DNA of 6,429 nucleotides from Flavobacteriales bacterium (lineage in GTDB: Bacteria; Bacteroidota; Bacteroidia; Flavobacteriales; Flavobacteriaceae): positions 1-6,429 of the forward strand of contig PDQE01000052.1 in NCBI GenBank assembly GCA_002747735.1. Direction: 5' to 3'. The notes beneath the pieces are model-generated. The model was not told the origin of the DNA. It searched no databases and worked only from the letters and a program-made list of their open reading frames with translations. Both the position numbers and the translations under genes were made by a program. Below, piece after piece: positions 1 through 6,099 of this stretch. The number at the start of each line of letters is the position of its first letter. Within the stretch, counting starts at the first letter, position 1.

Positions 1-51
1 TTTAAGTTCTTTTAAACTCTCTTTAATGGTAATATTAGCTTGTCTTCCCAT
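1..51 (-). CDS. N-terminal fragment of an unidentified protein, possibly an IS630-like transposase (runs off the left edge)
   Basis: On the minus strand an ATG at 51-49 opens a frame with no stop up to the window edge. It reads MGRQANITIKESLKELK, 17 residues. The basic first residues followed by an ITIKES-type helix resemble, from memory, the start of helix-turn-helix IS630-type transposases of Flavobacteriaceae; this is a tentative recognition from very little sequence. A promoter-like box TATCTTTC (minus strand, 63-56) matches the Bacteroidota -7 consensus TAnnTTTG at all but its last base. It lies only 4 bases from the ATG, so the transcript would be almost leaderless. No Shine-Dalgarno sequence is seen. 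It could equally be another small DNA-binding protein. The rest of the gene lies outside the window. Confidence 0.5.
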   Translation of the reverse strand, partial: MGRQANITIKESLKELK

Positions 52-98
52 AACGGAAAGATACAAAATATTTGGCTTATTCTAAAATATAATTGGTA

Positions 99-185
99 TA
101 ATTTTAAGGTGAAAATGGTATTACAACGCAGTATAGCGTAAAAAGGCACATTTTATTGAGTAATTTTGAGGCAGAAATGGCATTA
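99..185. repeat. Diverged direct repeat, two 25-base copies 62 bases apart
   Basis: Copy 1 (99-123) and copy 2 (161-185) both begin TAATTTT and end ATTA, and they share the core AAATGG. They agree at 20 of 25 positions, and all five differences are transitions. They lie between the end of guaB and the start of the left-edge gene, and no other feature explains them. They could be remnants of a mobile-element end or of a local duplication. In AT-rich DNA part of the match may be chance. Confidence 0.4.
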
Positions 186-207
186 ATCCCTTAGGGGCTG
201 CAAAAAG

Positions 208-1683
208 TTACCTTCTGGAATAATTAGGCGATTCTTTGGTAATCATCACATTATGCGGATGGCTTTCGCTAATGCCACTAGAAGTAATTTTTACAAATTT
301 TGCATTTTCTTTAAGGTAAGTAATGTCTTTGGCACCACAATAACCCATCCCGGCCCTTAAACCGCCAATAAACTGATGTATGCTCTCGTCTAAGTTGCCT
401 TTGTAAGGCACTCTACCTACAATACCTTCGGGGACTAATTTTTTAATATCATCTTCCACATCCTGAAAATAACGGTCTTTACTTCCTTTTTTCATAGCTT
501 CTACAGACCCCATACCACGATAGGACTTAAATTTCCTACCTTCGTAAATAATGGTCTCTCCCGGCGATTCTTTTGTGCCTGCAAGCATAGAACCCAGCAT
601 TACCGTATCTGCACCGGCAGCCAAAGCTTTAGGAATATCTCCGGTGTAGCGAATGCCGCCATCAGCAATTAACGGCACACCACTGTCTTTTAATACTCCC
701 GCCACTTCCATAATGGCAGAAAGTTGCGGAAAACCTACGCCTGCTACCACTCGGGTAGTACAAATAGACCCGGGGCCTATGCCCACTTTTATTGCATCCG
801 CACCGGCATCCAGCAAAAATTTGGCCGCCTCAGCGGTAGCAATATTTCCTACCACAATATCTATCTTAGAAAAAGTATTTTTGAGTTCTTTTAATAAACT
901 AACAACCCCTTTAGAATGGCCGTGGGCCGTATCAATAATAATGGCATCTATACCCGCATTTACCAGAGCTTCTGTCCGCTCCTGTGCATCTGAAGTTACC
1001 CCAATAGCGGCTGCTACCCGAAGTCGTCCATAACTGTCTTTATTGGCAATGGGTTTTTGCGTAAGTTTTGCAATATCTCTAAAAGTAATTAACCCAACCA
1101 ATTTATAATTCTCATCCACAACAGGAAGTTTTTCAATTTTATTATCCTGAAGTATCCCTTCAGCTTCTCCCAATGATGTGCCGGCACTCACCGTAACTAG
1201 ATTTTCTTTGGTCATTACCTCTGCTATAGAGCGGTCTAATCGCTTTTCAAAACGCAAATCCCGATTGGTAACAATGCCCAACAATTTACCTTCTTTATCC
1301 ACAACAGGAATACCACCAATGCTGTGTTCCCTCATGGCATTTTTAGCATCTATCACTTTGGCACCCAAAGGTAGCGTTACCGGATCTATAATCATTCCCG
1401 ACTCTGCCCTTTTTACTTTTCTCGCCTCTATAGCCTGTTGTTTGATAGACATATTTTTGTGCAAAACACCTATCCCACCCTCACGAGCCATGGCTATGGC
1501 CATAGCAGATTCCGTAACCGTATCCATCGCTGCTGAGATTATAGGAACATTTATAGGTATATTTCTGGAAAATTGAGACTGGATATTTACCTCTCTAGGT
1601 AGGACTTTAGAATATCCGGGAACTAAAAGCACATCATCGTAGGTAAGTGCTTCGCCTACTATTTTAGTTTGATTTAGACTCAT
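208..1683 (-). CDS. guaB: Inosine-5'-monophosphate dehydrogenase
   Basis: This cytosolic enzyme oxidises IMP to XMP with NAD+, the committed step of GTP synthesis. The 491-residue product has the usual IMPDH length and layout. The TIM barrel begins at about residue 10 ([12 protein letters not shown] at 14-25). Two CBS domains at about 95-155 and 158-213 interrupt it, and the barrel resumes to the C-terminus. The catalytic loop GPGSICTTR (303-311) holds the nucleophile Cys308. DGGIR lies at 341-345, YRGMGS at 388-393, and the flap residues Arg424 and Tyr427 sit in GRVPYKG. All key residues are present, so the enzyme should be active. I chose the ATG at 1683-1681 ([10 protein letters not shown]). 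A TTG two codons further upstream (1689-1687) is in frame but unlikely. A TAAATTTG promoter box lies about 50 bases upstream. I see no convincing terminator after the TAA at 210-208. Confidence 0.97.
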   Translation of the reverse strand: MSLNQTKIVGEALTYDDVLLVPGYSKVLPREVNIQSQFSRNIPINVPIISAAMDTVTESAMAIAMAREGGIGVLHKNMSIKQQAIEARKVKRAESGMIIDPVTLPLGAKVIDAKNAMREHSIGGIPVVDKEGKLLGIVTNRDLRFEKRLDRSIAEVMTKENLVTVSAGTSLGEAEGILQDNKIEKLPVVDENYKLVGLITFRDIAKLTQKPIANKDSYGRLRVAAAIGVTSDAQERTEALVNAGIDAIIIDTAHGHSKGVVSLLKELKNTFSKIDIVVGNIATAEAAKFLLDAGADAIKVGIGPGSICTTRVVAGVGFPQLSAIMEVAGVLKDSGVPLIADGGIRYTGDIPKALAAGADTVMLGSMLAGTKESPGETIIYEGRKFKSYRGMGSVEAMKKGSKDRYFQDVEDDIKKLVPEGIVGRVPYKGNLDESIHQFIGGLRAGMGYCGAKDITYLKENAKFVKITSSGISESHPHNVMITKESPNYSRR

Positions 1684-1732
1684 TTGCAATTATAACTAGG
1701 GTGCAACTTGTGCATTTTAATTTAATTGCACA

Positions 1733-1740
1733 CAAATTTA
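1733..1740 (-). promoter_or_regulatory. Candidate -7 box of the guaB promoter
   Basis: Read on the minus strand this is TAAATTTG, an exact match to the Bacteroidota sigma-factor consensus TAnnTTTG. It would give a leader of roughly 40-45 bases before the guaB ATG. No clear TTG-type -33 element stands at the expected distance upstream, so the call rests on one box in AT-rich DNA. Confidence 0.45.
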
Positions 1741-1785
1741 CAATTATATTTAAGACGAGACGTTAAATTGTGAGAAAATATACGA

Positions 1786-1899
1786 TTAGATTTTAGTTCC
1801 ATGGTAATCAAGCCATTGTAAGCCCAAAAACATAAGCCCTTTTACAGTTTTTTTAAAGGCGAATTTTAGGAACTTACTATTTTCTGATAAAAAATTTCT
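1786..1899 (-). other. Unassigned protein-like open stretch between guaB and ung (small gene or gene remnant?)
   Basis: On the minus strand a frame of 37 sense codons runs from just after a TAA (1902-1900) to a TAA at 1788-1786. Its last part starts at an internal ATG (1833-1831) and reads MFLGLQWLDYHGTKI. Upstream of this ATG the frame stays open with a lysine- and phenylalanine-rich stretch (KFLKFAFKKTVKGL) but has no ATG. It may be the C-terminal remnant of a lost gene, a 15-residue small protein, or a chance open frame. I do not recognise it. Apart from this stretch, the 246-base gap 1684-1929 holds the guaB box and a weak hairpin. Confidence 0.25.
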
Positions 1900-1906
1900 T
1901 TAAGAA
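1889..1906 (-). terminator. Weak terminator-like hairpin after ung
   Basis: On the minus strand, 24 bases past the ung stop codon, a TTCTT/AAGAA inverted repeat (1896-1906) is followed after one base pair of spacing by six T (1894-1889). The stem is at most 5 AT-rich base pairs with almost no loop, or 4 pairs with a 3-base loop. It would be a poor terminator. Its position suits the end of ung transcription. Confidence 0.25.
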
Positions 1907-1929
1907 TACTAATACCAAATCTTAAACAC

Positions 1930-2595
1930 CTACCAATTAACAGGTTGCTTTCCTATCTTTTCTAAATAGGCATTAGTCTTACTAAAGTGTTTATTTCCAA
2001 ACCAGTATCCTCTATTGGCACTCAATGGTGATGGATGGCCGCTGGTCAATACCAAATGGTTATTTTTAGGAATTAACTGCCCTTTCTTTTTGGCATAACC
2101 ACCCCATAATAAAAACACAACCTGTTCTTTTTGTGTGGCTATTTTTTTTATCACGGCATCCGTAAACTGTTCCCATCCTTTGCCCTGATGCGAACCGGCA
2201 TGTGCTTTCCGAACCGTGAGGGTGGCATTGAGCAATAAAACCCCCTGCTGTGCCCAGTGGGTTAAATTGCCGTGGTTTGGGATAGGCTTTCCCAGATCCG
2301 TATGCAATTCCTGATAGATATTCTGTAGTGAAGGTGGCGTAGCAACACCCATATTTACCGAAAAACACAAGCCGTGAGCCTGTCCTTCACCATGGTACGG
2401 GTCCTGGCCAATAATTACTACTTTTACCTGTTCAAAAGGGCATTGGTTAAAAGCCTCAAATATCTGAGAGCCTCTCGGAAAACAGGTATATTGGCTATAT
2501 TCCTTTTTAACAAATTTGGTTAAATTTTCAAAATAAGTTTGGTCAAACTCACTTGCCAAAACTTTTTTCCAACTTGGGTGAATATCAACATCCAT
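1930..2595 (-). CDS. ung: Uracil-DNA glycosylase (family 1)
   Basis: The enzyme removes uracil from DNA, produced by cytosine deamination or dUTP incorporation, and so starts base excision repair. The 221-residue product is close to the 229 residues of the E. coli enzyme. Every family-1 motif is present. The water-activating loop GQDPYHG is at 63-69, with catalytic Asp65 and the Tyr68 that excludes thymine. The uracil-stacking Phe is in GLCFSV (75-80), the proline loop is ATPPSL (85-90), and LLNATLTV (121-128) has the uracil-reading Asn123. HPSPLS at 187-192 carries catalytic His187 and the DNA-intercalating Leu191. The ATG at 2595-2593 gives the expected N-terminus; the stop is TAG. It is transcribed divergently from mutS2 across 103 bases. 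I found no good TAnnTTTG box for ung in that gap. Confidence 0.97.
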   Translation of the reverse strand: MDVDIHPSWKKVLASEFDQTYFENLTKFVKKEYSQYTCFPRGSQIFEAFNQCPFEQVKVVIIGQDPYHGEGQAHGLCFSVNMGVATPPSLQNIYQELHTDLGKPIPNHGNLTHWAQQGVLLLNATLTVRKAHAGSHQGKGWEQFTDAVIKKIATQKEQVVFLLWGGYAKKKGQLIPKNNHLVLTSGHPSPLSANRGYWFGNKHFSKTNAYLEKIGKQPVNW

Positions 2596-2665
2596 ATTCT
2601 TATATAAACTAATTTATTTTTAATAAGTACCTCTGACTGGCAACGTAAACCAAGAGATTTTTAGT

Positions 2666-2673
2666 TATTTTTG
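2666..2673 (+). promoter_or_regulatory. Candidate -7 box of the mutS2 promoter
   Basis: TATTTTTG is an exact match to the Bacteroidota consensus TAnnTTTG and is followed by CA, as is common in flavobacterial promoters. Transcription would start near 2678-2682, leaving a leader of about 20 bases before the TTG start codon. No good TTG -33 element is seen upstream; only CTGG at 2637-2640 lies in the general area. Confidence 0.55.
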
Positions 2674-2692
2674 CACCTATACAAAAAACATC

Positions 2693-2700
2693 TTTTTTTT
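2693..2700 (+). other. Run of eight T ending inside the mutS2 TTG start codon
   Basis: Eight T at 2693-2700 are followed by G at 2701, so the last two T are also the first two bases of the TTG start. Slippage here would change leader length. It would not change the reading frame, because TTG is recreated whatever the run length. The run could tune translation or transcription start. There is no Shine-Dalgarno sequence. Confidence 0.6.
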
Positions 2701-4921
2701 GAGCAGTAAAATTACATTAAAAACCTTAAACGACTTAGAATTTAATACTGTTTTAAACCGAATAAGCGAATTTACAAAATCGGTATCCGGTAGGGCAAAA
2801 GTAATGGAAATAAAGCCCATAACGGCAAAAATTAAGTTAATAGACAGCTTAAAAGCTACACAAGAATACCTGTCTTCGTTTGAAAGTGAAAATAAAATTC
2901 CAAGAACAGAATTTAGCCCTATAGACAAAGAACTTCATTTACTGGGCATAGAAAACAGCATTATAGAACCGGAAGGATGGCAAAAAATTGTAAATCTGGC
3001 TACCACTACACAAGAGCTATTATTATTTTTTAAACAATTTAAAGGCCACTTTCCTACCCTTTTTAACCGGTCAGATGAAATTCAATATCATAAAGAAATA
3101 GCACAAGCTATTAATAAAATAATCACCCGTTTTGGTGAAATCTCCAATAATGCCAGTGCTAACTTAAAAAACTTGCGGCGTGAAATTAAAAAATTACAGT
3201 ACGAAATAGGCGTAAATTTTGATAAAGTATTAAAACATTATGCTGCCCATGGCTTTTTGGATGACATTAGGGAAACCATTATAGATAACCAGCGAGTACT
3301 TGCCGTGCAAGCCATGTACAGAAAAAAGGTAAAGGGAGCAGTATTGGGTACATCAAAAACGGGAAGCATAACTTACATAAGCCCCGAAGCCACGGCAAAA
3401 TTAAATAAACAACTGGTACATTTACTGGCAGACGAACAAGAAGAAATCATACGGATTTTGAAAACTCTGGCCGATAAAATCCGTCCATATAAAATTGATT
3501 TATCCGAATATCAAAATTATCTCACAGAGCTGGATGTAATATCGGCAAAAGCCAATTATGCTTTGAGTATTAACGCCTGTCTTCCCATTTTATCAAGAAC
3601 AAAAAAGGTATATATGCGAGATGCCTTCCACCCAATTCTGTTAGAAAACAATAGAAAGAAAAATATCACCACTGTTCCCCAGACATTATCCCTTAATAAC
3701 CAACAGCAAATTATTGTTATATCCGGGCCTAATGCCGGTGGAAAAAGTATCACTTTAAAAACCGCTGGCTTATTGCAGGTAATGATACAGAGTGGCATTC
3801 TTATTCCGGTTCACGAAAAAAGTGAAGTCTATTTTTTTGATACCATACTTACAGATATTGGAGATAATCAATCCATTGAGTATCAATTAAGCACATATAG
3901 TTACCGGCTAAAAAACATGCGGGCATTTTTACATAAGTGCAATGCCAATACCTTATTTTTAATAGACGAATTTGGAACCGGAAGCGACCCGGAATTAGGC
4001 GGTGCACTGGCCGAAGTTTTTTTGGAAGAATTTTATCAAAAAAATGCTTATGGCTTAATCACTACCCATTATGCAAACTTAAAAGTATTGGCAAACGAAA
4101 TGGAAAATGTAGCCAATGCCAATATGCAATTTAACGAAAAAACACTGGAACCGTTATTCAAATTAGATATTGGGCAGGCAGGCAGCTCTTTTACCTTTGA
4201 AGTGGCACAAAAAAACGGCATCCCTTTCCGATTAATAAACCGGGCAAAGAAGAAAGTAGAGAGACAAAAACTACGACTGGACAGAACCATCTCCAAACTG
4301 CAAAAAGAACGCCATAAATTACAAAAAACCACCGAACACCTAAGCCTAGAAAAAAATAAAGCGGTAGAAAAATCTGCACTGCTCTCAGAACAGGAACAAC
4401 AAATTCAAGAAAAGCTAAATAGTTTTCAGGAACTGTATAGCAATGACCAAAAAATGCTACAAATAGGCCGTAAAATTAATGAAATCTCCAACAAGTTTTT
4501 TCAGACTAACAACCAAAAACAGCTATTGGCAGAATTTAAAAAATGGGCTTTAATGGAAAAGAGCAAACACGATTTGGCTCGCAAAAAAAAGGAAAACAAA
4601 ACAAACAAAATCGGTAAAAAAAGCAAAAAACAGCATAAAAAAATTGAAAAAGAAAAAGCCGTAAAACTGGCCCGCATAAAAAAAGAAGTACTGGCAGAAG
4701 TAAACACCATAAAAGCCGCTAAACAAAAAGCAATAGCTGATAACAAAAAAATGCGTGCCGCTTACACCTATAAAATTAAAGACCGTGTAAGGCTTATAGA
4801 CGGAACTGCGGTGGGAACTATAGAAAAAATAGAGAAAAACACGGTGTTTTTAAACTACGGTACTTTTACTACACAAGCCAAATTAAATCAACTGGAATTA
4901 GTAGAATCTCACAAGAAATAG
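2699..4921 (+). CDS. mutS2: MutS2-type ATPase lacking the Smr nuclease domain
   Basis: This is a MutS-family DNA-structure or ribosome-associated ATPase of the MutS2 branch, 740 residues. It lacks the mismatch-recognition domains of MutS. A helical core/clamp region (about 1-300) leads into the ABC-type ATPase. Walker A is GPNAGGKS (343-350), the region DNQS (389-392) to STYS (398-401) forms the signature, Walker B is TLFLIDE (418-424, Asp423/Glu424), and the switch is His457. A lysine-rich coiled coil fills about 515-685, with very dense lysines at 626-662. A KOW-like domain (about 691-735) ends the protein. The C-terminal Smr endonuclease domain of Bacillus or Thermus MutS2 is absent, and the stop is clean, not a frameshift. 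From memory, flavobacterial homologues end the same way. The TTG start at 2699 is chosen because TLNDLEF at 9-15 fits the family N-terminus and no in-frame ATG precedes it. The next ATG, at residue 36, would remove conserved sequence. True mismatch repair is unlikely; anti-recombination or ribosome rescue is possible. Confidence 0.93.
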   Translation: MSSKITLKTLNDLEFNTVLNRISEFTKSVSGRAKVMEIKPITAKIKLIDSLKATQEYLSSFESENKIPRTEFSPIDKELHLLGIENSIIEPEGWQKIVNLATTTQELLLFFKQFKGHFPTLFNRSDEIQYHKEIAQAINKIITRFGEISNNASANLKNLRREIKKLQYEIGVNFDKVLKHYAAHGFLDDIRETIIDNQRVLAVQAMYRKKVKGAVLGTSKTGSITYISPEATAKLNKQLVHLLADEQEEIIRILKTLADKIRPYKIDLSEYQNYLTELDVISAKANYALSINACLPILSRTKKVYMRDAFHPILLENNRKKNITTVPQTLSLNNQQQIIVISGPNAGGKSITLKTAGLLQVMIQSGILIPVHEKSEVYFFDTILTDIGDNQSIEYQLSTYSYRLKNMRAFLHKCNANTLFLIDEFGTGSDPELGGALAEVFLEEFYQKNAYGLITTHYANLKVLANEMENVANANMQFNEKTLEPLFKLDIGQAGSSFTFEVAQKNGIPFRLINRAKKKVERQKLRLDRTISKLQKERHKLQKTTEHLSLEKNKAVEKSALLSEQEQQIQEKLNSFQELYSNDQKMLQIGRKINEISNKFFQTNNQKQLLAEFKKWALMEKSKHDLARKKKENKTNKIGKKSKKQHKKIEKEKAVKLARIKKEVLAEVNTIKAAKQKAIADNKKMRAAYTYKIKDRVRLIDGTAVGTIEKIEKNTVFLNYGTFTTQAKLNQLELVESHKK

Positions 4922-4990
4922 ATTTAATTTTTCAGTAAAATTTAAACTTTATTAATTTTTTTACTACTTTTAACCAGTCTAAATAGAATT

Positions 4991-5015
4991 TTTCACAAAT
5001 AATTGTGAAATTTTT
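4991..5015 (+). terminator. Rho-independent-like terminator of mutS2
   Basis: A perfect 8-base stem TTTCACAA (4991-4998) / TTGTGAAA (5003-5010) with loop ATAA is followed by five T (5011-5015), 70 bases after the mutS2 stop. The stem is AT-rich, so it is modest in strength. T-rich sequence on its left flank, read from the other strand as A, makes it mainly a plus-strand terminator. Confidence 0.55.
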
Positions 5016-5095
5016 ATCATAACAAAAGGAAAATTAATCCTAAAAAAACTGCCTGTAGAAAACCTTAATCCATTGGGATTTGTTCAGGTGGCATT

Positions 5096-5170
5096 GAACC
5101 CGTTTAAACTTTTTGGGTTTAAGCGAAAATTAGAAGTTTTTTGGCAAATCGAAAAAGTTTAAACGAGTTC
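5096..5170. repeat. 75-base inverted-repeat element (possible miniature mobile element or structured RNA)
   Basis: The left arm GAACCCGTTTAAACTTTTT (5096-5114) pairs with the right arm AAAAAGTTTAAACGAGTTC (5152-5170) at 18 of 19 positions around a 37-base loop. Each arm contains the palindrome GTTTAAAC. The element is flanked by ATT on both sides (5093-5095 and 5171-5173), which could be a 3-base target duplication or chance. A shorter alternative hairpin, AACCC (5097-5101) with GGGTT (5115-5119), would compete with the long pairing in RNA. It ends 66 bases before the OmpA-like gene. It could be a dispersed palindromic repeat, a MITE or a leader structure. Confidence 0.65.
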
Positions 5171-5213
5171 ATTAACTAAAAAACAAAAAACGAACATCTA
5201 ACCTACACTAAAA

Positions 5214-5240
5214 ATGGTATTTAAAACACTTCAGCCATGA
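5214..5240 (+). other. Mini-ORF overlapping the start of the OmpA-like gene
   Basis: ATG at 5214 opens an 8-codon frame, MVFKTLQP, whose TGA stop (5238-5240) overlaps the ATG of the next gene in the form ATGA. This geometry would allow translational coupling. There is no ribosome binding sequence or other sign that it is translated, so it may be accidental. Confidence 0.25.
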
Positions 5241-6082
5241 AAAAAATTTTATTGTTACTCACATTACTCCTTTTTGTGTTACTCGTTTGGTTTAGTTGGC
5301 AATGGTATAAAGACACCGTATTATGTTGTGGCGGAACCACCGTAACCGAAAAGGCCAAACAAAAAAGCTCTACTCCGGTAATAGCAAAACCAGATCCCGT
5401 AGTCAAAAAATATGGCCCATTGGTATATGAATGGAACGCAGATGAGCCCATTACAAATGATTTATGGCCTGATAAAAAAGCTGAAATTATAGCAGCGGCG
5501 GCAGATAGTAAGGTACTCAAAATCACAGGCCCATACTATTCTGATGAAGTAAATAACACTTCCTATGAAAATCTTGGTATAGCCCGTGCAGAAAAAGTAA
5601 AACTACTCTTACAAGACAGCACTTTAACGGCTGATATAGAAACTGCAGGAAAATTAGTTCAGGAAAACGATACACTTCAAACCGAACCTTTTGGCGGTAC
5701 AGTAATGGAATGGCAAACCAGAAATGAAAACGTACAAGAAATAGACGATAAAGCACTGATATACTTTCCGTATAATTCTTCCAAAAAACTGGAAAATGAA
5801 AACATCAATAACTACTTAAAAGACGTAGCCAAAAATTTGCAAGGAAATGAGCACAAAGTGCTATTGACCGGCTATACAGACAGCAAAGGCAATGCCCCTT
5901 CTAATAAGCGGTTAGGGCTTTACAGAGCCGAAGCCATTAGAAATTTACTGGTAGCAATGGGGGTTACGGAAAACAGAATAATTGTAGATTCTAAAGGTGA
6001 AGAAAATCCTATAGCTTCTAATAAAACAAAAGAAGGCCGGGCAAAAAACCGCCGGGTAGAATTACAGATACAAGATAATTAA
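5237..6082 (+). CDS. Membrane-anchored OmpA-like protein with a peptidoglycan-binding domain
   Basis: The 281-residue product probably ties the envelope to peptidoglycan. MKK followed by a hydrophobic segment (about 4-24) acts as an N-terminal membrane anchor. Adjacent Cys30-Cys31 follow it. They do not form a standard lipobox, since the preceding residues are TVL and lie beyond the hydrophobic core. The C-terminal OmpA-like domain spans about 172-280. It has TGYTDSKG (211-218), LGLYRAEAIRNLL (226-238), SKGEENPIA (252-260) and NRRVEL (271-276). Asp215 and Arg230 sit 15 residues apart, like the diaminopimelate-binding Asp271/Arg286 pair of Acinetobacter OmpA. Residues about 60-143 look like a degenerate earlier copy (TGPYYSDE at 97-104, LGIARAEKV at 113-121). 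There is no beta-barrel, so it is not a porin. It is the first gene of an operon with the next gene 17 bases downstream. The ATG at 5237 is chosen because it gives the membrane anchor. Confidence 0.88.
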   Translation: MKKILLLLTLLLFVLLVWFSWQWYKDTVLCCGGTTVTEKAKQKSSTPVIAKPDPVVKKYGPLVYEWNADEPITNDLWPDKKAEIIAAAADSKVLKITGPYYSDEVNNTSYENLGIARAEKVKLLLQDSTLTADIETAGKLVQENDTLQTEPFGGTVMEWQTRNENVQEIDDKALIYFPYNSSKKLENENINNYLKDVAKNLQGNEHKVLLTGYTDSKGNAPSNKRLGLYRAEAIRNLLVAMGVTENRIIVDSKGEENPIASNKTKEGRAKNRRVELQIQDN

Positions 6083-6099
6083 CCAAAAACATACCAAAT

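Larger units (their letters stand above)
4922..5236. other. 315-base intergenic region with dense hairpins
   Basis: The stretch separates mutS2 from the OmpA-like gene. It holds a terminator-like hairpin (4991-5015), small hairpins AATCC/GGATT (5067-5071 with 5076-5080) and GTTCA/TGAAC (5082-5086 with 5095-5099), a large inverted repeat (5096-5170) and a mini-ORF (5214-5240). A plus-strand frame without an ATG is open from about 4981 to a TAA at 5160-5162 and reads in part VALNPFKLFGFKRKLEVFW. It may be a gene remnant or chance. No TAnnTTTG promoter box for the downstream operon is evident. Confidence 0.6.

Noticed and set aside
131..140. ACGC...GCGT palindrome (about 126-139) as a guaB terminator
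   Set aside because: Only four base pairs, and no T tract follows it on the minus strand.
653..1033. Plus-strand open frame of 126 codons inside guaB
   Set aside because: Antisense to the conserved catalytic part of IMP dehydrogenase; composition of a shadow frame with no recognisable protein.
1178..1576. Plus-strand open frame of 132 codons inside guaB
   Set aside because: Antisense shadow of the barrel and CBS coding region; hydrophobic stretches mirror the codons of the opposite strand.
1687..1689. TTG as the guaB start codon
   Set aside because: An ATG two codons downstream gives the normal IMPDH N-terminus; nothing favours the rarer codon.
2066..2368. Minus-strand frame of 100 codons inside ung
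   Set aside because: Overlaps the well-supported ung frame on the same strand and shows no family motif.
2677..2928. Minus-strand frame across the mutS2 start
   Set aside because: Antisense to the mutS2 N-terminus and its promoter; no family resemblance.
4501..4746. Minus-strand hydrophobic frame that looks like a membrane protein
   Set aside because: Antisense of lysine-rich codons (AAA, AAG) always yields Phe and Leu; an artefact of the MutS2 coiled coil.
5082..5104. Resemblance to a tRNA T-arm or attachment site (GGTTCAATGCC on the minus strand)
   Set aside because: No acceptor, D or anticodon arms around it and no integrase nearby.
5314..5334. Lipoprotein signal ending at Cys30
   Set aside because: The residues before the Cys (TVL) do not fit a lipobox, and the Cys lies past the hydrophobic core; a membrane anchor fits better.
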